A stretch of DNA of 64,000 bases from Candidatus Marinamargulisbacteria bacterium (GCA_023262965.1 JALQXX010000002.1:27570-91569), one strand, 5' to 3'. Shown: positions 28,055 to 37,959, counted from the first letter of the stretch. Notes: generated by a model not told the origin, from the letters alone. Made by a program: numbers and translations.

Positions 28055-28917
28055 TGAATGCTGAGGAACTTGTAAAAAAAATTCGAACAATAGATATACA
28101 AACCAAGGGTTGGGTGGATTCCATTTTTAGTGGTGCGTACCACTCGCGGTTTAAGGGCACGGGGGTGCAGTTCAATGATGTTCGACCGTATGCTTATGGG
28201 GATGATGTGCGACGGATTGACTGGCGCGTGACAGCCAAATTGAATGAACCCTATATCAAAGAATTTGAAGAGGATCGGGATTTGATTGTGATGCTAGCGG
28301 TTGATATGAGTCAGTCCGTGTTTTACCAGAGTGGGCATCAAGCGAAGCTGGATCGGGCTTTAGAAATTGCCGCTATCATGGGATTTTCGGCTGTCGCCAA
28401 TGGCGATCAGGTCGGGTTGGCTCTTTTTACCGATACCGTGGAATGGGTGCAGCCCCCCAAACATGGGAAGCAGCACATGTTTACCGTGTTGTCTCGGTTG
28501 GTAAATCATCAGCCAGCGTCGACGCAAACATCGATTCGGGCCCTTTGTCAAACCCTTATGAATGCGCTTAAACGACGCAGTGTGGTATTTATAGTGTCGG
28601 ATTTTATTTGCGATAACTATGAAGCTGATTTTCAACGATTGTGCCAAAAGCACGATGTTATTCCCGTTGTTATTCAAGATCCTGTTGAACAATCGATTCC
28701 ACCGTCTGGGATTGTGGTATTGAAGGATGCGGAGACCGGTGAAGAGATGGTCTGTGACACCCAATCGGTGGCATTTCAAGATAGTATTGATGGTGTACTG
28801 GCGAGTCGAAAAGTGCAGCGAGAGCGATTATTTCGTCGTATGGGCGTAGTCCCACTGAACACGATGACCACGGATGATGTGATTACCGTGTTGCAGCAGT
28901 ATTTTAATCGCCGATGA
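28054..28917 (+). CDS. DUF58 domain protein
   Basis: A 287-residue cytoplasmic protein. It carries the DUF58 core motif (GVQFNDVRPYAYGDDVRRIDWRVTAK) and a VWA-like fold with MIDAS Asp-x-Ser-x-Ser as DMSQS. DUF58 proteins are constant partners of MoxR and BatA. The start is GTG sharing a base with the moxR stop, and the next gene overlaps its end by 4 bases (ATGA), so the set is translationally coupled. Biochemical role is unknown in the family. Confidence 0.93.
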   Translation: MNAEELVKKIRTIDIQTKGWVDSIFSGAYHSRFKGTGVQFNDVRPYAYGDDVRRIDWRVTAKLNEPYIKEFEEDRDLIVMLAVDMSQSVFYQSGHQAKLDRALEIAAIMGFSAVANGDQVGLALFTDTVEWVQPPKHGKQHMFTVLSRLVNHQPASTQTSIRALCQTLMNALKRRSVVFIVSDFICDNYEADFQRLCQKHDVIPVVIQDPVEQSIPPSGIVVLKDAETGEEMVCDTQSVAFQDSIDGVLASRKVQRERLFRRMGVVPLNTMTTDDVITVLQQYFNRR

Positions 28918-29747
28918 AAGCCATTGCTTGGGGTATTTTTATGACAACAATCGCGTATGCGTTTCCGACGCACGATGTATCGACATCGTCGGTGTTTGTT
29001 GGGGATACGGTTACCTACACCATTACGTATTCAGGCACCATACCGGATGCTATCGGCCTGCCGACAGGTTTGGAGCAGGTATCGCAAACCACGCACAACG
29101 GGCCAACAGCCAATCAAATAGAGACCGTTTATCGTATTTTTTCCATAGATCCCATCACCATTCCCACCCGTTCGGTTATAACCGCTGATGGTCCGGTAAC
29201 GCTTCCGGCCATTACATTAACCGTGGAGGCACGCGTTCCAACCCAAAACAATTGGCATGATATTGAGCCATTGGCCCCATTATGGCATATGGGTATGTGG
29301 CCCATTATTGGATTGATTGGTGGGCTTTTGGCTATGGGGGCCTTTTGGGCATACCGTCGACCCGCTAAACGCATGGTTGTGGTGGCACCTCAGCCCGATC
29401 CACTGGTGGTGGCACAATCGGCTCTGGATGCGTTGCGTCAGTCCATAACGGATGATCCCGTCGCCCTTAAAGCCATTTATTTTCAACTAACCGCGATCAT
29501 GACCGTTTATATTACCGAAAAAACGGGCTTGAATGTGGTGGATGCTACGACTCGTGAAATGATCCGTTTGGTGAATCGTCACCCCGCCATAACGCGGCGG
29601 GATGCCACGACGTTGGCGCGATTGGCCAATGAAATCGATTATTATAAATTTAGCGAATCGCCGGAATTTGTTCGTGCCACATGCCAAAAGACTGTGGATG
29701 CTGTGTCTGAGCTCATCCAAGCGATAGCGGGAGATCCGGCCTCATGA
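28914..29747 (+). CDS. membrane protein of the Bat cluster (DUF4381/BatD-like)
   Basis: A 277-residue protein with a signal peptide-like N-terminus, a periplasmic Ig-like beta domain (about 18-120) resembling the N-terminal part of BatD, one membrane helix (WPIIGLIGGLLAMGAFWAYRR, shown partly) and a cytoplasmic helical tail from about residue 150. This layout fits DUF4381-like proteins between DUF58 and BatA genes in other bacteria. It overlaps DUF58 by 4 bases and batA by 4 bases. Function is unknown; a membrane tether between periplasm and the MoxR/VWA partners is inferred. Confidence 0.7.
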   Translation: MKAIAWGIFMTTIAYAFPTHDVSTSSVFVGDTVTYTITYSGTIPDAIGLPTGLEQVSQTTHNGPTANQIETVYRIFSIDPITIPTRSVITADGPVTLPAITLTVEARVPTQNNWHDIEPLAPLWHMGMWPIIGLIGGLLAMGAFWAYRRPAKRMVVVAPQPDPLVVAQSALDALRQSITDDPVALKAIYFQLTAIMTVYITEKTGLNVVDATTREMIRLVNRHPAITRRDATTLARLANEIDYYKFSESPEFVRATCQKTVDAVSELIQAIAGDPAS

Positions 29748-30748
29748 TCGTCAAATACCCGTGGGTACTGATGGGGTTGATTCCTGTGATTGCGCTGATG
29801 TATGGGCTTCGGCGGCATGCCATTCACCACGCCATTCGGTTTCCCAAGGCGGCGTGGATGCGGTCGTTGGTCTCTAAAAAAGCGACTCGGCTAATAGCAT
29901 TGGATCGATGGCTTGAGCGGGGCATATTGGTGATGATGGTCGTTGCTTTAGCCCAACCCCAATGGATTACTGCGCATCAATACAGTCGCCAAAAAGGGAT
30001 TGATATTGTGGCCATTTTGGATACATCGGGCAGTATGAATGCCGAAGACTTTAGTCCCAAAAACCGGATGACGGTTGCCAAAGAAACCCTGCAACGATTT
30101 GTTAAAAAACGCCCCAGTGATCGGATTGGATTGGTCATTTTTGGAACCGATGCCCTAACCGCTTCTCCCCTGACCACCGATCATGCCATTATTATTAATC
30201 GTATTAACGATGTTGCGGTGGGCGATGCGGGTGACGGAACCGCGATTGGCTTGGCTATTGCCACAGGTGTCAACCGATTGATAGCGGCGGATGCGGCATC
30301 CAAGGTGATTATTTTGATTACCGATGGGGTTAATAATGCCGGGCAAATTGATCCCATTTCGGCCGCCAATTTTGCAAAAACCAATGCGATTCGCATTTAC
30401 ACGATTGGTATTGGTGATAAAGAAGGGGCCCCCATTCCCATATACCATCCAACATACGGGAAGCGGTATGCCCGGTACCCCAACGGCCAATTAATTTTAA
30501 CAGAATTTGACGATAGGACGTTAAAGAAAATTGCTGAAACTGCAAATGGCCAGTATTTTAATGCTACCAACGCGACGGAATTGGCCGATATCTATGCCAC
30601 CATTGATCAGCTTGAAAAGACCGACATCAATACCACGAAGACCCGCGTTGTTCATGAGTTATTTCCATATATTATTGCCTTTATTGCCTGCATGATCATT
30701 TTACGGCAATGGATTGGGCTGGGGCCCTTGATTGGGGTGCTACCATAA
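29744..30748 (+). CDS. batA: BatA: von Willebrand factor A domain membrane protein
   Basis: A 334-residue protein with N-terminal membrane helices, a VWA domain with a complete MIDAS (VAILDTSGSMNAEDF, then TPLTTDH and ILITDGVNNAG), and a C-terminal hydrophobic helix. Bat proteins (Bacteroides aerotolerance) are linked to oxidative-stress tolerance and envelope integrity. The stop overlaps the next ATG (TAATG), so BatA and BatB are coupled. Confidence 0.9.
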   Translation: MIVKYPWVLMGLIPVIALMYGLRRHAIHHAIRFPKAAWMRSLVSKKATRLIALDRWLERGILVMMVVALAQPQWITAHQYSRQKGIDIVAILDTSGSMNAEDFSPKNRMTVAKETLQRFVKKRPSDRIGLVIFGTDALTASPLTTDHAIIINRINDVAVGDAGDGTAIGLAIATGVNRLIAADAASKVIILITDGVNNAGQIDPISAANFAKTNAIRIYTIGIGDKEGAPIPIYHPTYGKRYARYPNGQLILTEFDDRTLKKIAETANGQYFNATNATELADIYATIDQLEKTDINTTKTRVVHELFPYIIAFIACMIILRQWIGLGPLIGVLP

Positions 30749-32511
30749 TGGTTCAGTATCCCGAATGGGGACTTTTATTGGGGATTATTCCGTTATTGGC
30801 GATTGGCTATACCCTGCGGTTTGGTCAACGAAAACGGATGTGGGCACAATTTCAACACCCATCCCGATGGGCAACAACCATTCGATTGAGTGATTCGGGG
30901 GTGTATTTTTGGCAGCGGGTACTGACACTTTTGGTGTTGACCAGTGTTATTATTGCGCTAATGCGTCCGCAATATGGGGAGCGATTTGAAACGGTTGAGC
31001 GGCAGGGGCGTCATATTTTTTTTGTTGTGGATACATCGTTGAGCATGTTGGCTGAAGATGGTGCCCCCAATCGATTGGGGACGGCTACGTATCATATTCA
31101 GCAGTTGGTCTCGCGGTTGTCGGGGGATTTGGTGGCCATTGTTCCATTTGCCAGTACTGCGTATGTGTACGTGCCGTTGACCCATGATTATGGGGCCCTT
31201 CAGTTATTTTTAGAGGATATGCATGTGGGGATGATTGGGTCATCCGGGTCCAATATTACCCAGGCACTATCGGTTGTGGAACAGCATATGGATCCGGCCA
31301 ATGCGCATGCAACCACGATTATTGTGCTAACGGATGGTGAATTTTTACCGCCATTGGATACGATGGCGATTCGGGCAATGATTAAAAAAATGGGGGTTGA
31401 TATGATGGTGGTTGGGGTGGGCTCTCGTCAAGGAGAACCGATCCCATGGCGAGATCCCGACACCAATACAACAGCACTAAAAAAAGACCGAAATGGTGCG
31501 ATTGTTTTGACAAAGCGGGATGATGCCGCACTTGCGGCCTTGGCGGGATTAGTCGATGGGCAACCGATGATTGATGGTCGGGTATCACCCGTGGTGGCTG
31601 ACACGCTATACAGTCGATTATCAACGAGTGAAACCAAACGGTTGGCCAGCACGCAACGCGTAACACGTGTGGATCGATACCATGTGGTTTTGGGATTAGC
31701 ACTAGTGATCGCTATTATTCAGTATGGGTACCCGCGCTTTTTAATGCGGTATACCGTGATTGTTGCGGGAATTTTGCTAATGTGGGCGGGGCCGTTGTGG
31801 GCCGCTCATCCGGGTGTAACGGCGTATAATCGTCAGGATTATTCAGCGGCAATCGAGGCGTTTAAAATGGCCTTGAGAGATGACCCTGATAACGGGGCAT
31901 TGTACTATAATCTAGCCAATGCGTACGTTAAGGCCGGGGAATACGATGCGGCGATTACAGCGTATCACGAATCACTCCCCTTGGTATCGGGGGATTTAAA
32001 AAAACAGGCCTTGTATAATTTGGCAACCGCGTATTGGCGTAACCGTGACCGCGAGGCGGCATTAGCGTACTATAAGCAGGTGTTAGCTGTTGATCCGAAT
32101 CATATAAAAACCAAAGAAACCATTGAAATGATTTTGCGTGATGTTGCCCCCCCCGACACCAGCGATGCCGCATCAGAAACGAAGGGGGATAACGCCGATG
32201 AAGCGGGCGAATCCAACGCACAAAAGCCACCCACTCCCTCAACGGATGGCGACATGCCCGCCGATGCGGCGGAAGAGGGTGAATCGGGCCACCAAGATGA
32301 TCACAATGCGTCTCCGGATGGCGAGACCGATTCGAATAATAGGGATTCGACAGCAGCCGGTTCAGAAACGGCAGCGGATGCAACCCAACCCAATTCGCAG
32401 CAAGCTATTTCCAATGCTCAGATTCACTATTTGGTGGATATGGCCGAAAAACAAGCCCGTGAAAAACAGCAAAAAGCGGTAAAATCTGTATTTGAGGGCG
32501 ATTCATGGTAA
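30748..32511 (+). CDS. BatB-BatC fusion: VWA domain plus TPR repeats
   Basis: A 587-residue protein joining two usually separate Bat parts. Residues 1-310: membrane helices and a VWA domain with MIDAS DTSLSM and VLTDGEF. About 320-360: further membrane helices. About 370-470: three TPR units (YNRQDYSAAIEAFKMAL; LYYNLANAYVKAGEYDAAI; YNLATAYWRNRDREAALAYY). The rest is an Asp/Glu/Ser-rich low-complexity tail ending in a charged helix. The ATG at 30748 is chosen because it forms TAATG with the batA stop; 13 further upstream codons exist but lie inside batA. Overlap of 7 bases with batD. Confidence 0.88.
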   Translation: MVQYPEWGLLLGIIPLLAIGYTLRFGQRKRMWAQFQHPSRWATTIRLSDSGVYFWQRVLTLLVLTSVIIALMRPQYGERFETVERQGRHIFFVVDTSLSMLAEDGAPNRLGTATYHIQQLVSRLSGDLVAIVPFASTAYVYVPLTHDYGALQLFLEDMHVGMIGSSGSNITQALSVVEQHMDPANAHATTIIVLTDGEFLPPLDTMAIRAMIKKMGVDMMVVGVGSRQGEPIPWRDPDTNTTALKKDRNGAIVLTKRDDAALAALAGLVDGQPMIDGRVSPVVADTLYSRLSTSETKRLASTQRVTRVDRYHVVLGLALVIAIIQYGYPRFLMRYTVIVAGILLMWAGPLWAAHPGVTAYNRQDYSAAIEAFKMALRDDPDNGALYYNLANAYVKAGEYDAAITAYHESLPLVSGDLKKQALYNLATAYWRNRDREAALAYYKQVLAVDPNHIKTKETIEMILRDVAPPDTSDAASETKGDNADEAGESNAQKPPTPSTDGDMPADAAEEGESGHQDDHNASPDGETDSNNRDSTAAGSETAADATQPNSQQAISNAQIHYLVDMAEKQAREKQQKAVKSVFEGDSW

Positions 32512-34175
32512 AAAAATGGGGTCTTTGTATCGCCATTACGCTAATCATGGGAGGCGCCATACAGGCAGAAGAGGTATCGCTCGTGTCTACCGTAAGTCAG
32601 TCTAAAGTGCCCCAAAATCAGGCATTTGTGTTGACATTAACCGTAAATGGAGCGGCTGGGGACCTGTATCCACATATAACGATTCCGGATTTACAATCGG
32701 ACTTTACCATTGTATCCACCAGTCAATCATCCGCATTTACAATGGTGAATGGGGTGTCCAGTCGATCCCGATCGTATCGGTACCGCCTCATGCCCAAAAA
32801 AGCCGGTATTTTTATTATCGATGCCTTTAGTATTGACCATGAGGGTATTACCGCATCCACACAGCCGATTCGGTTGGTTGTTGTAGAGGCTGCGGCCACG
32901 GGGTCCCCCCAAGTGCCAACGCCAATACAAACCCGACCGTCGCCCAAGCCAACCAATTCGTCGGTTTTTTTAGAGGCATCGGTATCGGCATCCGATATTT
33001 TTATGGGAGAACAAGTGACTTACTCGGTCAAATTATATCGACGCATTGCGCTATGGAGCTCGATTGCCATTGATCAAGACGATATAACCGATGTGTGGCA
33101 GGTGAACAATCCCGTCAAGCCCGAATCGATTGTTCAAAAAGGGGGGCAACGGTACTATGAATTGGAGCTTGTAAATCGCACTATACGGCCATTGGGTGTT
33201 GGGGAGCAGGTGATTCCGCCGGTTACGGCACGCTTTGTTTTGGATCCATTTGCGGGGGACTATCGCATTCAATCGGACAGCGTAACCATAACGGTTCGAC
33301 CGCTTCCAGAACCCAAACCGCCATCATTTACAGGGGCAATTGGCCAGTATACCATGACGGTGATTACCCCCAATGGGCTATCGGATTCACAAACTTTTCA
33401 AATGACCGTCATTCTTTCGAGTGATCAACCCGGGGCGGTATCGCCACCGGTTATTCCGGATACCGTCGATTACCGGGTATTGTCGGTGCCCAACACGACC
33501 GGTACGGCGGACGATCCCAATCGCCATGCCTTTGATTATGTGATTATTCCCAATAAACCCGGTGTTTTAACGATTCCCCCCATTGTTTTTTCGTATTTTT
33601 CGAAAGATAGCATGGCGTATACCACCATTCAATCTCAGCCATTTACGCTGTCGGTGTCGGATGACGCGTTTCAAAACGATCCCGCTATTGAACGCGTTAC
33701 CGATATTCATTTTTTAATGGACCCCACCTATGCGGTTCGGTTACGGGCCCTCATGAGTGATGATAGGTATGGCATTTGGGGGCTGAGCGGGTATGCTTTG
33801 GTTGCAGGACTGTGGGTGGTTTATGGGATGTGGCGCCGCTTTGCTTATCAAAAACCCACCATGGCGGCTAAGCGGCGCGCTGTATTACGACGTATTCAGC
33901 AATTGGATCATTCGGGATCAATCGCCGATATGCAAGCGGTTTTTTTGGACACCCTAATCGTTTTTGCGGGGTACACGCAGGCCGTGATAGCAATACGGTC
34001 GGTACAGCAGTGCTTAACACAGGCCGGCGTATCGGAGGCCTTGATTGCCAGCGCGTGCCAATGGATAAAAAATGCTCAACTAGTCCAGTTTTCAAAAGAA
34101 AAATCATTAAATTACTCTTTTTTAGATAGTGTTAAGCGCATTTTATATGATATCATTGAGGAGGTGAATCGATAA
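32505..34175 (+). CDS. batD: BatD-like protein
   Basis: A 556-residue protein with a signal peptide (MVKKWGLCIAITLIMGGAIQA), several Ig-like beta domains, one membrane helix around residue 425 (GIWGLSGYALVAGLWVVYGM) and a cytoplasmic helical tail. The pattern (AFTMVNGVSSRSRSYRYRLMP, YYELELVNRTIRP, FDYVIIPNKPGVLTIPPI) is that of BatD. It overlaps batBC by 7 bases and the next gene by 1 base. Confidence 0.88.
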   Translation: MVKKWGLCIAITLIMGGAIQAEEVSLVSTVSQSKVPQNQAFVLTLTVNGAAGDLYPHITIPDLQSDFTIVSTSQSSAFTMVNGVSSRSRSYRYRLMPKKAGIFIIDAFSIDHEGITASTQPIRLVVVEAAATGSPQVPTPIQTRPSPKPTNSSVFLEASVSASDIFMGEQVTYSVKLYRRIALWSSIAIDQDDITDVWQVNNPVKPESIVQKGGQRYYELELVNRTIRPLGVGEQVIPPVTARFVLDPFAGDYRIQSDSVTITVRPLPEPKPPSFTGAIGQYTMTVITPNGLSDSQTFQMTVILSSDQPGAVSPPVIPDTVDYRVLSVPNTTGTADDPNRHAFDYVIIPNKPGVLTIPPIVFSYFSKDSMAYTTIQSQPFTLSVSDDAFQNDPAIERVTDIHFLMDPTYAVRLRALMSDDRYGIWGLSGYALVAGLWVVYGMWRRFAYQKPTMAAKRRAVLRRIQQLDHSGSIADMQAVFLDTLIVFAGYTQAVIAIRSVQQCLTQAGVSEALIASACQWIKNAQLVQFSKEKSLNYSFLDSVKRILYDIIEEVNR

Positions 34176-34873
34176 TGTATCGGATGGTATGGGCCATAGT
34201 ATTGATGACATGTTTGGGATATGCGGCCGATGAGCGGTCGGCGCGTCAAGCCTATTTGAGTAAGCAGTATACGGTTGCAAAATCCCTATATAGCGATCTT
34301 GTTCAGGCGCAGCCGTACAACACAGCCTACTGGTATAACATGGGGGCGTCCTATTTTCGATTGGGGGATTTGGTTATGGCCAAGCAATCGTTTTTGCGAA
34401 CCTTGGCGATTGATCCAGGGCATTCGGATGCGCAGCATAATATTCATGTGATTAATGCGGCATTTATTGATCAGGATTTATTTTTTAATCAGCATTTTAC
34501 CGCTATCATGGGATTGAATCGCAGTGCGTGGCGTATGGTTATGGTTTTGGTGGCCCTACCGGTTCTAGCCCTTGTTGGAGCCATGTATCGTTTTCAAAAT
34601 CTGAGGTGGTTGAAGCGGCCCGTTGTGGCCTTTGGCGGAATCTGGCTGGCGATTGTTATGGGTATAATCCTGTGGCGCGATCCGGAGTATGGCATTGTGA
34701 ATCGGGATCGCGTTATGATCTATTCGGGGCCATCACAAACTCAAAATGGTTTATTTTATGCCCATAAAGGCGCTGAATTTCGAATTATCAAGGCGTCGGA
34801 TCGATGGGTGTATATTCAATTTGCGAATGGATTGACGGGCTGGCTTCAAACCGAGGGCATACAATGGGTATAA
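34175..34873 (+). CDS. BatE-like TPR and SH3 membrane protein
   Basis: A 232-residue protein with a signal peptide, two TPR-like units (about 27-95), two membrane helices (about 113-175) and a C-terminal SH3-like domain (RDRVMIYSGPSQTQNGLFY to GWLQTEGIQWV). TPR plus SH3 is typical of BatE. Position after batD supports the call. The following gene starts within its last 10 bases. Confidence 0.8.
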   Translation: MYRMVWAIVLMTCLGYAADERSARQAYLSKQYTVAKSLYSDLVQAQPYNTAYWYNMGASYFRLGDLVMAKQSFLRTLAIDPGHSDAQHNIHVINAAFIDQDLFFNQHFTAIMGLNRSAWRMVMVLVALPVLALVGAMYRFQNLRWLKRPVVAFGGIWLAIVMGIILWRDPEYGIVNRDRVMIYSGPSQTQNGLFYAHKGAEFRIIKASDRWVYIQFANGLTGWLQTEGIQWV

Positions 34874-35727
34874 TGGTATTGGTTACGATAGTGATGTGGG
34901 TGGGGCATGTATGGGGAGGGGCTCTACCACCTGAGTTTCCGAATGTGGGGCATTTTTTTGTTACCGATGTGGATACGGCTATTGGGCGGGTATTTTACCC
35001 GAGGCCAACCACGCCAACCAATACGTATCGTGTCGGATTTGCCCATCAGAATCGAGAGTGGGGGTATAATTGGATGGCCACAGCGATGGTTGTACCAACA
35101 TCCCTGGGACAAGTTGGTGTGGGGTATTCCTGGTATGGCACCGCATCGTTGCCGCGTGTGGCGCAGGATGCTCTTGGGCCCTACCAAAATGGACAGGTAT
35201 CGGATGCATTCCATACGATGGTCCTTGCCTTCCAGCCACAGTTGAAATCGGTGAATTTGGCCATACAGGGTACGGCCTATTACCGCGAATTTGTCGATAA
35301 ACACGCCACGACGTTTCAACTCAGTGCGGCGGTATCCTCGCCCTATGTGTGGAACAATCAGGTGGGTATACGCCTGGTCAATGCGTTGGGCCACACGTAT
35401 CAATGGTCATCGGGTGAGGAGGCCGTTTTTCCGCAATATGCGGGGATATATTGGACGCCATCATGGCAGTCCATTACCGGTGCACTGGATTATTCTATCG
35501 CCACAAATTACACCAACGTATCGGTTTTATCGGCTTGTGGAACCTATAAAATAGGGCGGATTGGTGGGGTTACATTGGGCTATAAGCAGGTGGCGCAATC
35601 ACCCATGTGGTTGATGGGTATTAGCATACACCCCACGGCCTATATTCGTGCAAATCTCACCCATATAATCACGTCCAAAATACAGGATTCGTCGGGATAT
35701 TCGTTTGGCTTGGAGTTGATGTTGTAG
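34864..35727 (+). CDS. putative outer-membrane beta-barrel protein
   Basis: A 287-residue protein not recognised by me. It has a short hydrophobic N-terminus (MGIMVLVTIVMWVGHVWGGA) and regularly alternating aromatic strands (RVGFAHQNREWGYNWMATAM; GVGYSWYG; GVTLGYKQV) ending FGLELML. I choose ATG 34864 because GAGGG lies 6 bases before it; ATG 34873, forming TAATG with the batE stop, is an alternative. It is placed between the Bat genes and murC with 1 base between stop and murC ATG, so it may serve the same envelope program. Confidence 0.65.
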   Translation: MGIMVLVTIVMWVGHVWGGALPPEFPNVGHFFVTDVDTAIGRVFYPRPTTPTNTYRVGFAHQNREWGYNWMATAMVVPTSLGQVGVGYSWYGTASLPRVAQDALGPYQNGQVSDAFHTMVLAFQPQLKSVNLAIQGTAYYREFVDKHATTFQLSAAVSSPYVWNNQVGIRLVNALGHTYQWSSGEEAVFPQYAGIYWTPSWQSITGALDYSIATNYTNVSVLSACGTYKIGRIGGVTLGYKQVAQSPMWLMGISIHPTAYIRANLTHIITSKIQDSSGYSFGLELML

Positions 35728-35728
35728 T

Positions 35729-37105
35729 ATGTTGCCGACGTATTATTTTATTGGGATCAATGGGATTGGCATGAGTGGATTGGCTGAAATCATGGTTAGT
35801 CAAGGGCACCGTGTGCTGGGATCGGATATTTCACCAACCATTCGGTTGGATCGCTTTGAGGCCTGTGGCATTACTGTATTTACCGACCATCATCCCGACC
35901 ATATCGCGGATTCGGATTGGATTGTGGTGGTGTCAACCGCGGTCTCCTCCCAAAATTCGGAGTACCGTCGTGCAGTGGATCTGGGGTGCACCATTATCCG
36001 TCGAGGCGAGTTATTGGCGCAAATTATGACGGATTTTGCACAATCTCTTGGGGTTGTTGGGACACATGGCAAAACCACCACGTCATCGCTTATTATGCGG
36101 ATTTTTTTGGAGTGGGCCAATCCATCGTATTGCATTGGTGGTCTATTGGTGGATCGCCCCCATGCGGCAATTCATGAAAAAGAGTGGTTTATTACTGAAT
36201 TAGATGAAAGTGACGGCTCTTTTTTAATGGCCAAGCCTACCCACGCTGTCGTAACCAATATTGAGCATGAGCACGTGGATTTTTATCCCGATAAGGCGGC
36301 TGTTGTGGATGCGTTTTATCGATTTATCGTCGATATCCCGGGGTATTGTGCCATCAATCTGGATGATCCACTATCGGAAAAAGTGTACAAAAAAATAGCG
36401 AATCCGAGCCGATTTATTACCTACGGTATTGATGCATCGGGGGCGCGGGTTCGGGCGGAAAATATTCAATACAGTTGGCAGGGAATATCGTTTACATTGA
36501 TGATTAACAATAAGGCAATCGACACCGTAAAGGTTCGGTTATTTGGTAAGCATAATGTGGCCAATGTGTTGGGTGCGATTGCCATATCGCTTCAAAACAA
36601 CATTCCCCTTCAGCATATTTTGAATGGGCTTGCGGCGTTTAAAGGGGTCAAGCGGCGATTGGAGTTGGTGTATCAAGGGCAGGATATTCGGATATACGAT
36701 GATTATGCCCATCATCCTACCGAGATTATTTCTACCCTAGAGGGTTTGTATAAAAGTTTTTCGAATACGCGGATTATAACCATTTTTCAGCCGCATCGGC
36801 ATACCCGGCTGACCAATTTATTTAAGGGGTTTACCGAGTCTTTTTCGCGGTCAAACCGCACCTACATATTGCCGGTATATAGTGCCGGGGAGATCGTGAA
36901 TCATTCCAAAACCGCTGAAGAGTTGGTTGCGGGTATTGTGAGCAATGGAAGCAACGCGGTATTGGTGTCGGATTTTGATCATGCGATAACCTGTATTATG
37001 GCCGATTTGCATCCTCAGGATACGCTGGTGATTATGGGGGCAGGGGATGTTACACGAATAACCCAATCGCTAATTCCGGTTATTTGCCAACGGGGTGGCG
37101 CATAA
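35729..37105 (+). CDS. murC: UDP-N-acetylmuramate--L-alanine ligase
   Basis: A 458-residue Mur ligase that adds L-Ala to UDP-MurNAc in peptidoglycan precursor synthesis. The N-terminus has the Rossmann motif (YYFIGINGIGMSGLAEIM), the P-loop is GTHGKTTTSSLI, and RIYDDYAHHPTEI is the Mur ligase C-terminal motif. It begins 1 base after the barrel gene and overlaps murB by 22 bases. Confidence 0.96.
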   Translation: MLPTYYFIGINGIGMSGLAEIMVSQGHRVLGSDISPTIRLDRFEACGITVFTDHHPDHIADSDWIVVVSTAVSSQNSEYRRAVDLGCTIIRRGELLAQIMTDFAQSLGVVGTHGKTTTSSLIMRIFLEWANPSYCIGGLLVDRPHAAIHEKEWFITELDESDGSFLMAKPTHAVVTNIEHEHVDFYPDKAAVVDAFYRFIVDIPGYCAINLDDPLSEKVYKKIANPSRFITYGIDASGARVRAENIQYSWQGISFTLMINNKAIDTVKVRLFGKHNVANVLGAIAISLQNNIPLQHILNGLAAFKGVKRRLELVYQGQDIRIYDDYAHHPTEIISTLEGLYKSFSNTRIITIFQPHRHTRLTNLFKGFTESFSRSNRTYILPVYSAGEIVNHSKTAEELVAGIVSNGSNAVLVSDFDHAITCIMADLHPQDTLVIMGAGDVTRITQSLIPVICQRGGA

Positions 37106-37959
37106 AAGTTGAGCGGGGCTTTCCCATTCGACGACTAACGTCGGTTGGTCATATGGGAACGGTGGGTACCGTTATTCATGTGGAATCACCGTCGGACTTG
37201 GCCGATTTACCGGCCGAGTATCGGGCCTTGGGAGCGGGCTCCAATGTCCTGATTGATCCGGAGGTATCCGTGCCGTTGGTGAAGGTCTCCCCGGTATATA
37301 TGGCATCGGTGGTCACCGATTATGGGGTGGCTTGCAGTGCAGGTGCCACGGTGGCAACGGTAAGCGCGATTGCCCAGCAACGGGGGTTGTCGGGGTTGGA
37401 ATTTGCAACGGGTGTTCCGGCGAGTATTGGGGGGATGGTGTACATGAATTTTTCGTGTTGGGGACAGGTTATGGCCGATGTGGTTCACCGGGTATTGGTG
37501 TATACCCCGGGGCAGGGGTTGCAGTGGCGGGATTCGTATGCAACCGCGTATCGATGGACGGCGTTTCATGAATCAAACGATCTTATTGTGGCCGTTGAAT
37601 TGGCCTTGAAACCGGCGAATCCGGAAACCATTCAGGCGACAATGATGGATTATCTAACCCAACGAAAACAAAAACAGCCCGTAAGAGCGCGTACATTTGG
37701 CTCTGTATTCAAGAACCCGGAAGGCGATTATGCTGCGCGGCTGATTGAGGCAGCGGGTTTAAAAGGGTATGCGGTGGGAGGGGCCTGTGTATCGCGATGC
37801 CATGCGAACTTCATTGAAAATACGGGGAATGCGACATATGCGAATATGATGACCGTGATTACCCATGTTCAAAATACGGTTAAATCCAGGTACAATATAC
37901 AATTAGAGTGCGAAGTTCAGATACTTGGTTTCAAAAAAACAAACACGTTATTGGCGTAG
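37084..37959 (+). CDS. murB: UDP-N-acetylenolpyruvoylglucosamine reductase
   Basis: A 291-residue FAD enzyme that reduces UDP-enolpyruvyl-GlcNAc to UDP-MurNAc. FAD-binding segment ALGAGSNVLI, GLSGLEFATGVPASIGGM, and the C-terminal FGSVFKNPEGDYAARLIE with the catalytic Ser. The usual MNAGAYG is here MNFSCWGQ, an unusual variant. The start is TTG inside murC. It overlaps ddl by 52 bases, a long coding overlap. Confidence 0.93.
   Translation: MPTGWRIKVERGFPIRRLTSVGHMGTVGTVIHVESPSDLADLPAEYRALGAGSNVLIDPEVSVPLVKVSPVYMASVVTDYGVACSAGATVATVSAIAQQRGLSGLEFATGVPASIGGMVYMNFSCWGQVMADVVHRVLVYTPGQGLQWRDSYATAYRWTAFHESNDLIVAVELALKPANPETIQATMMDYLTQRKQKQPVRARTFGSVFKNPEGDYAARLIEAAGLKGYAVGGACVSRCHANFIENTGNATYANMMTVITHVQNTVKSRYNIQLECEVQILGFKKTNTLLA

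Noticed and set aside
34924-35403. 159-codon minus-strand frame opposite the barrel gene
   Set aside because: Antisense to a coupled operon gene; Arg/His/Ile composition typical of reverse-frame translation.
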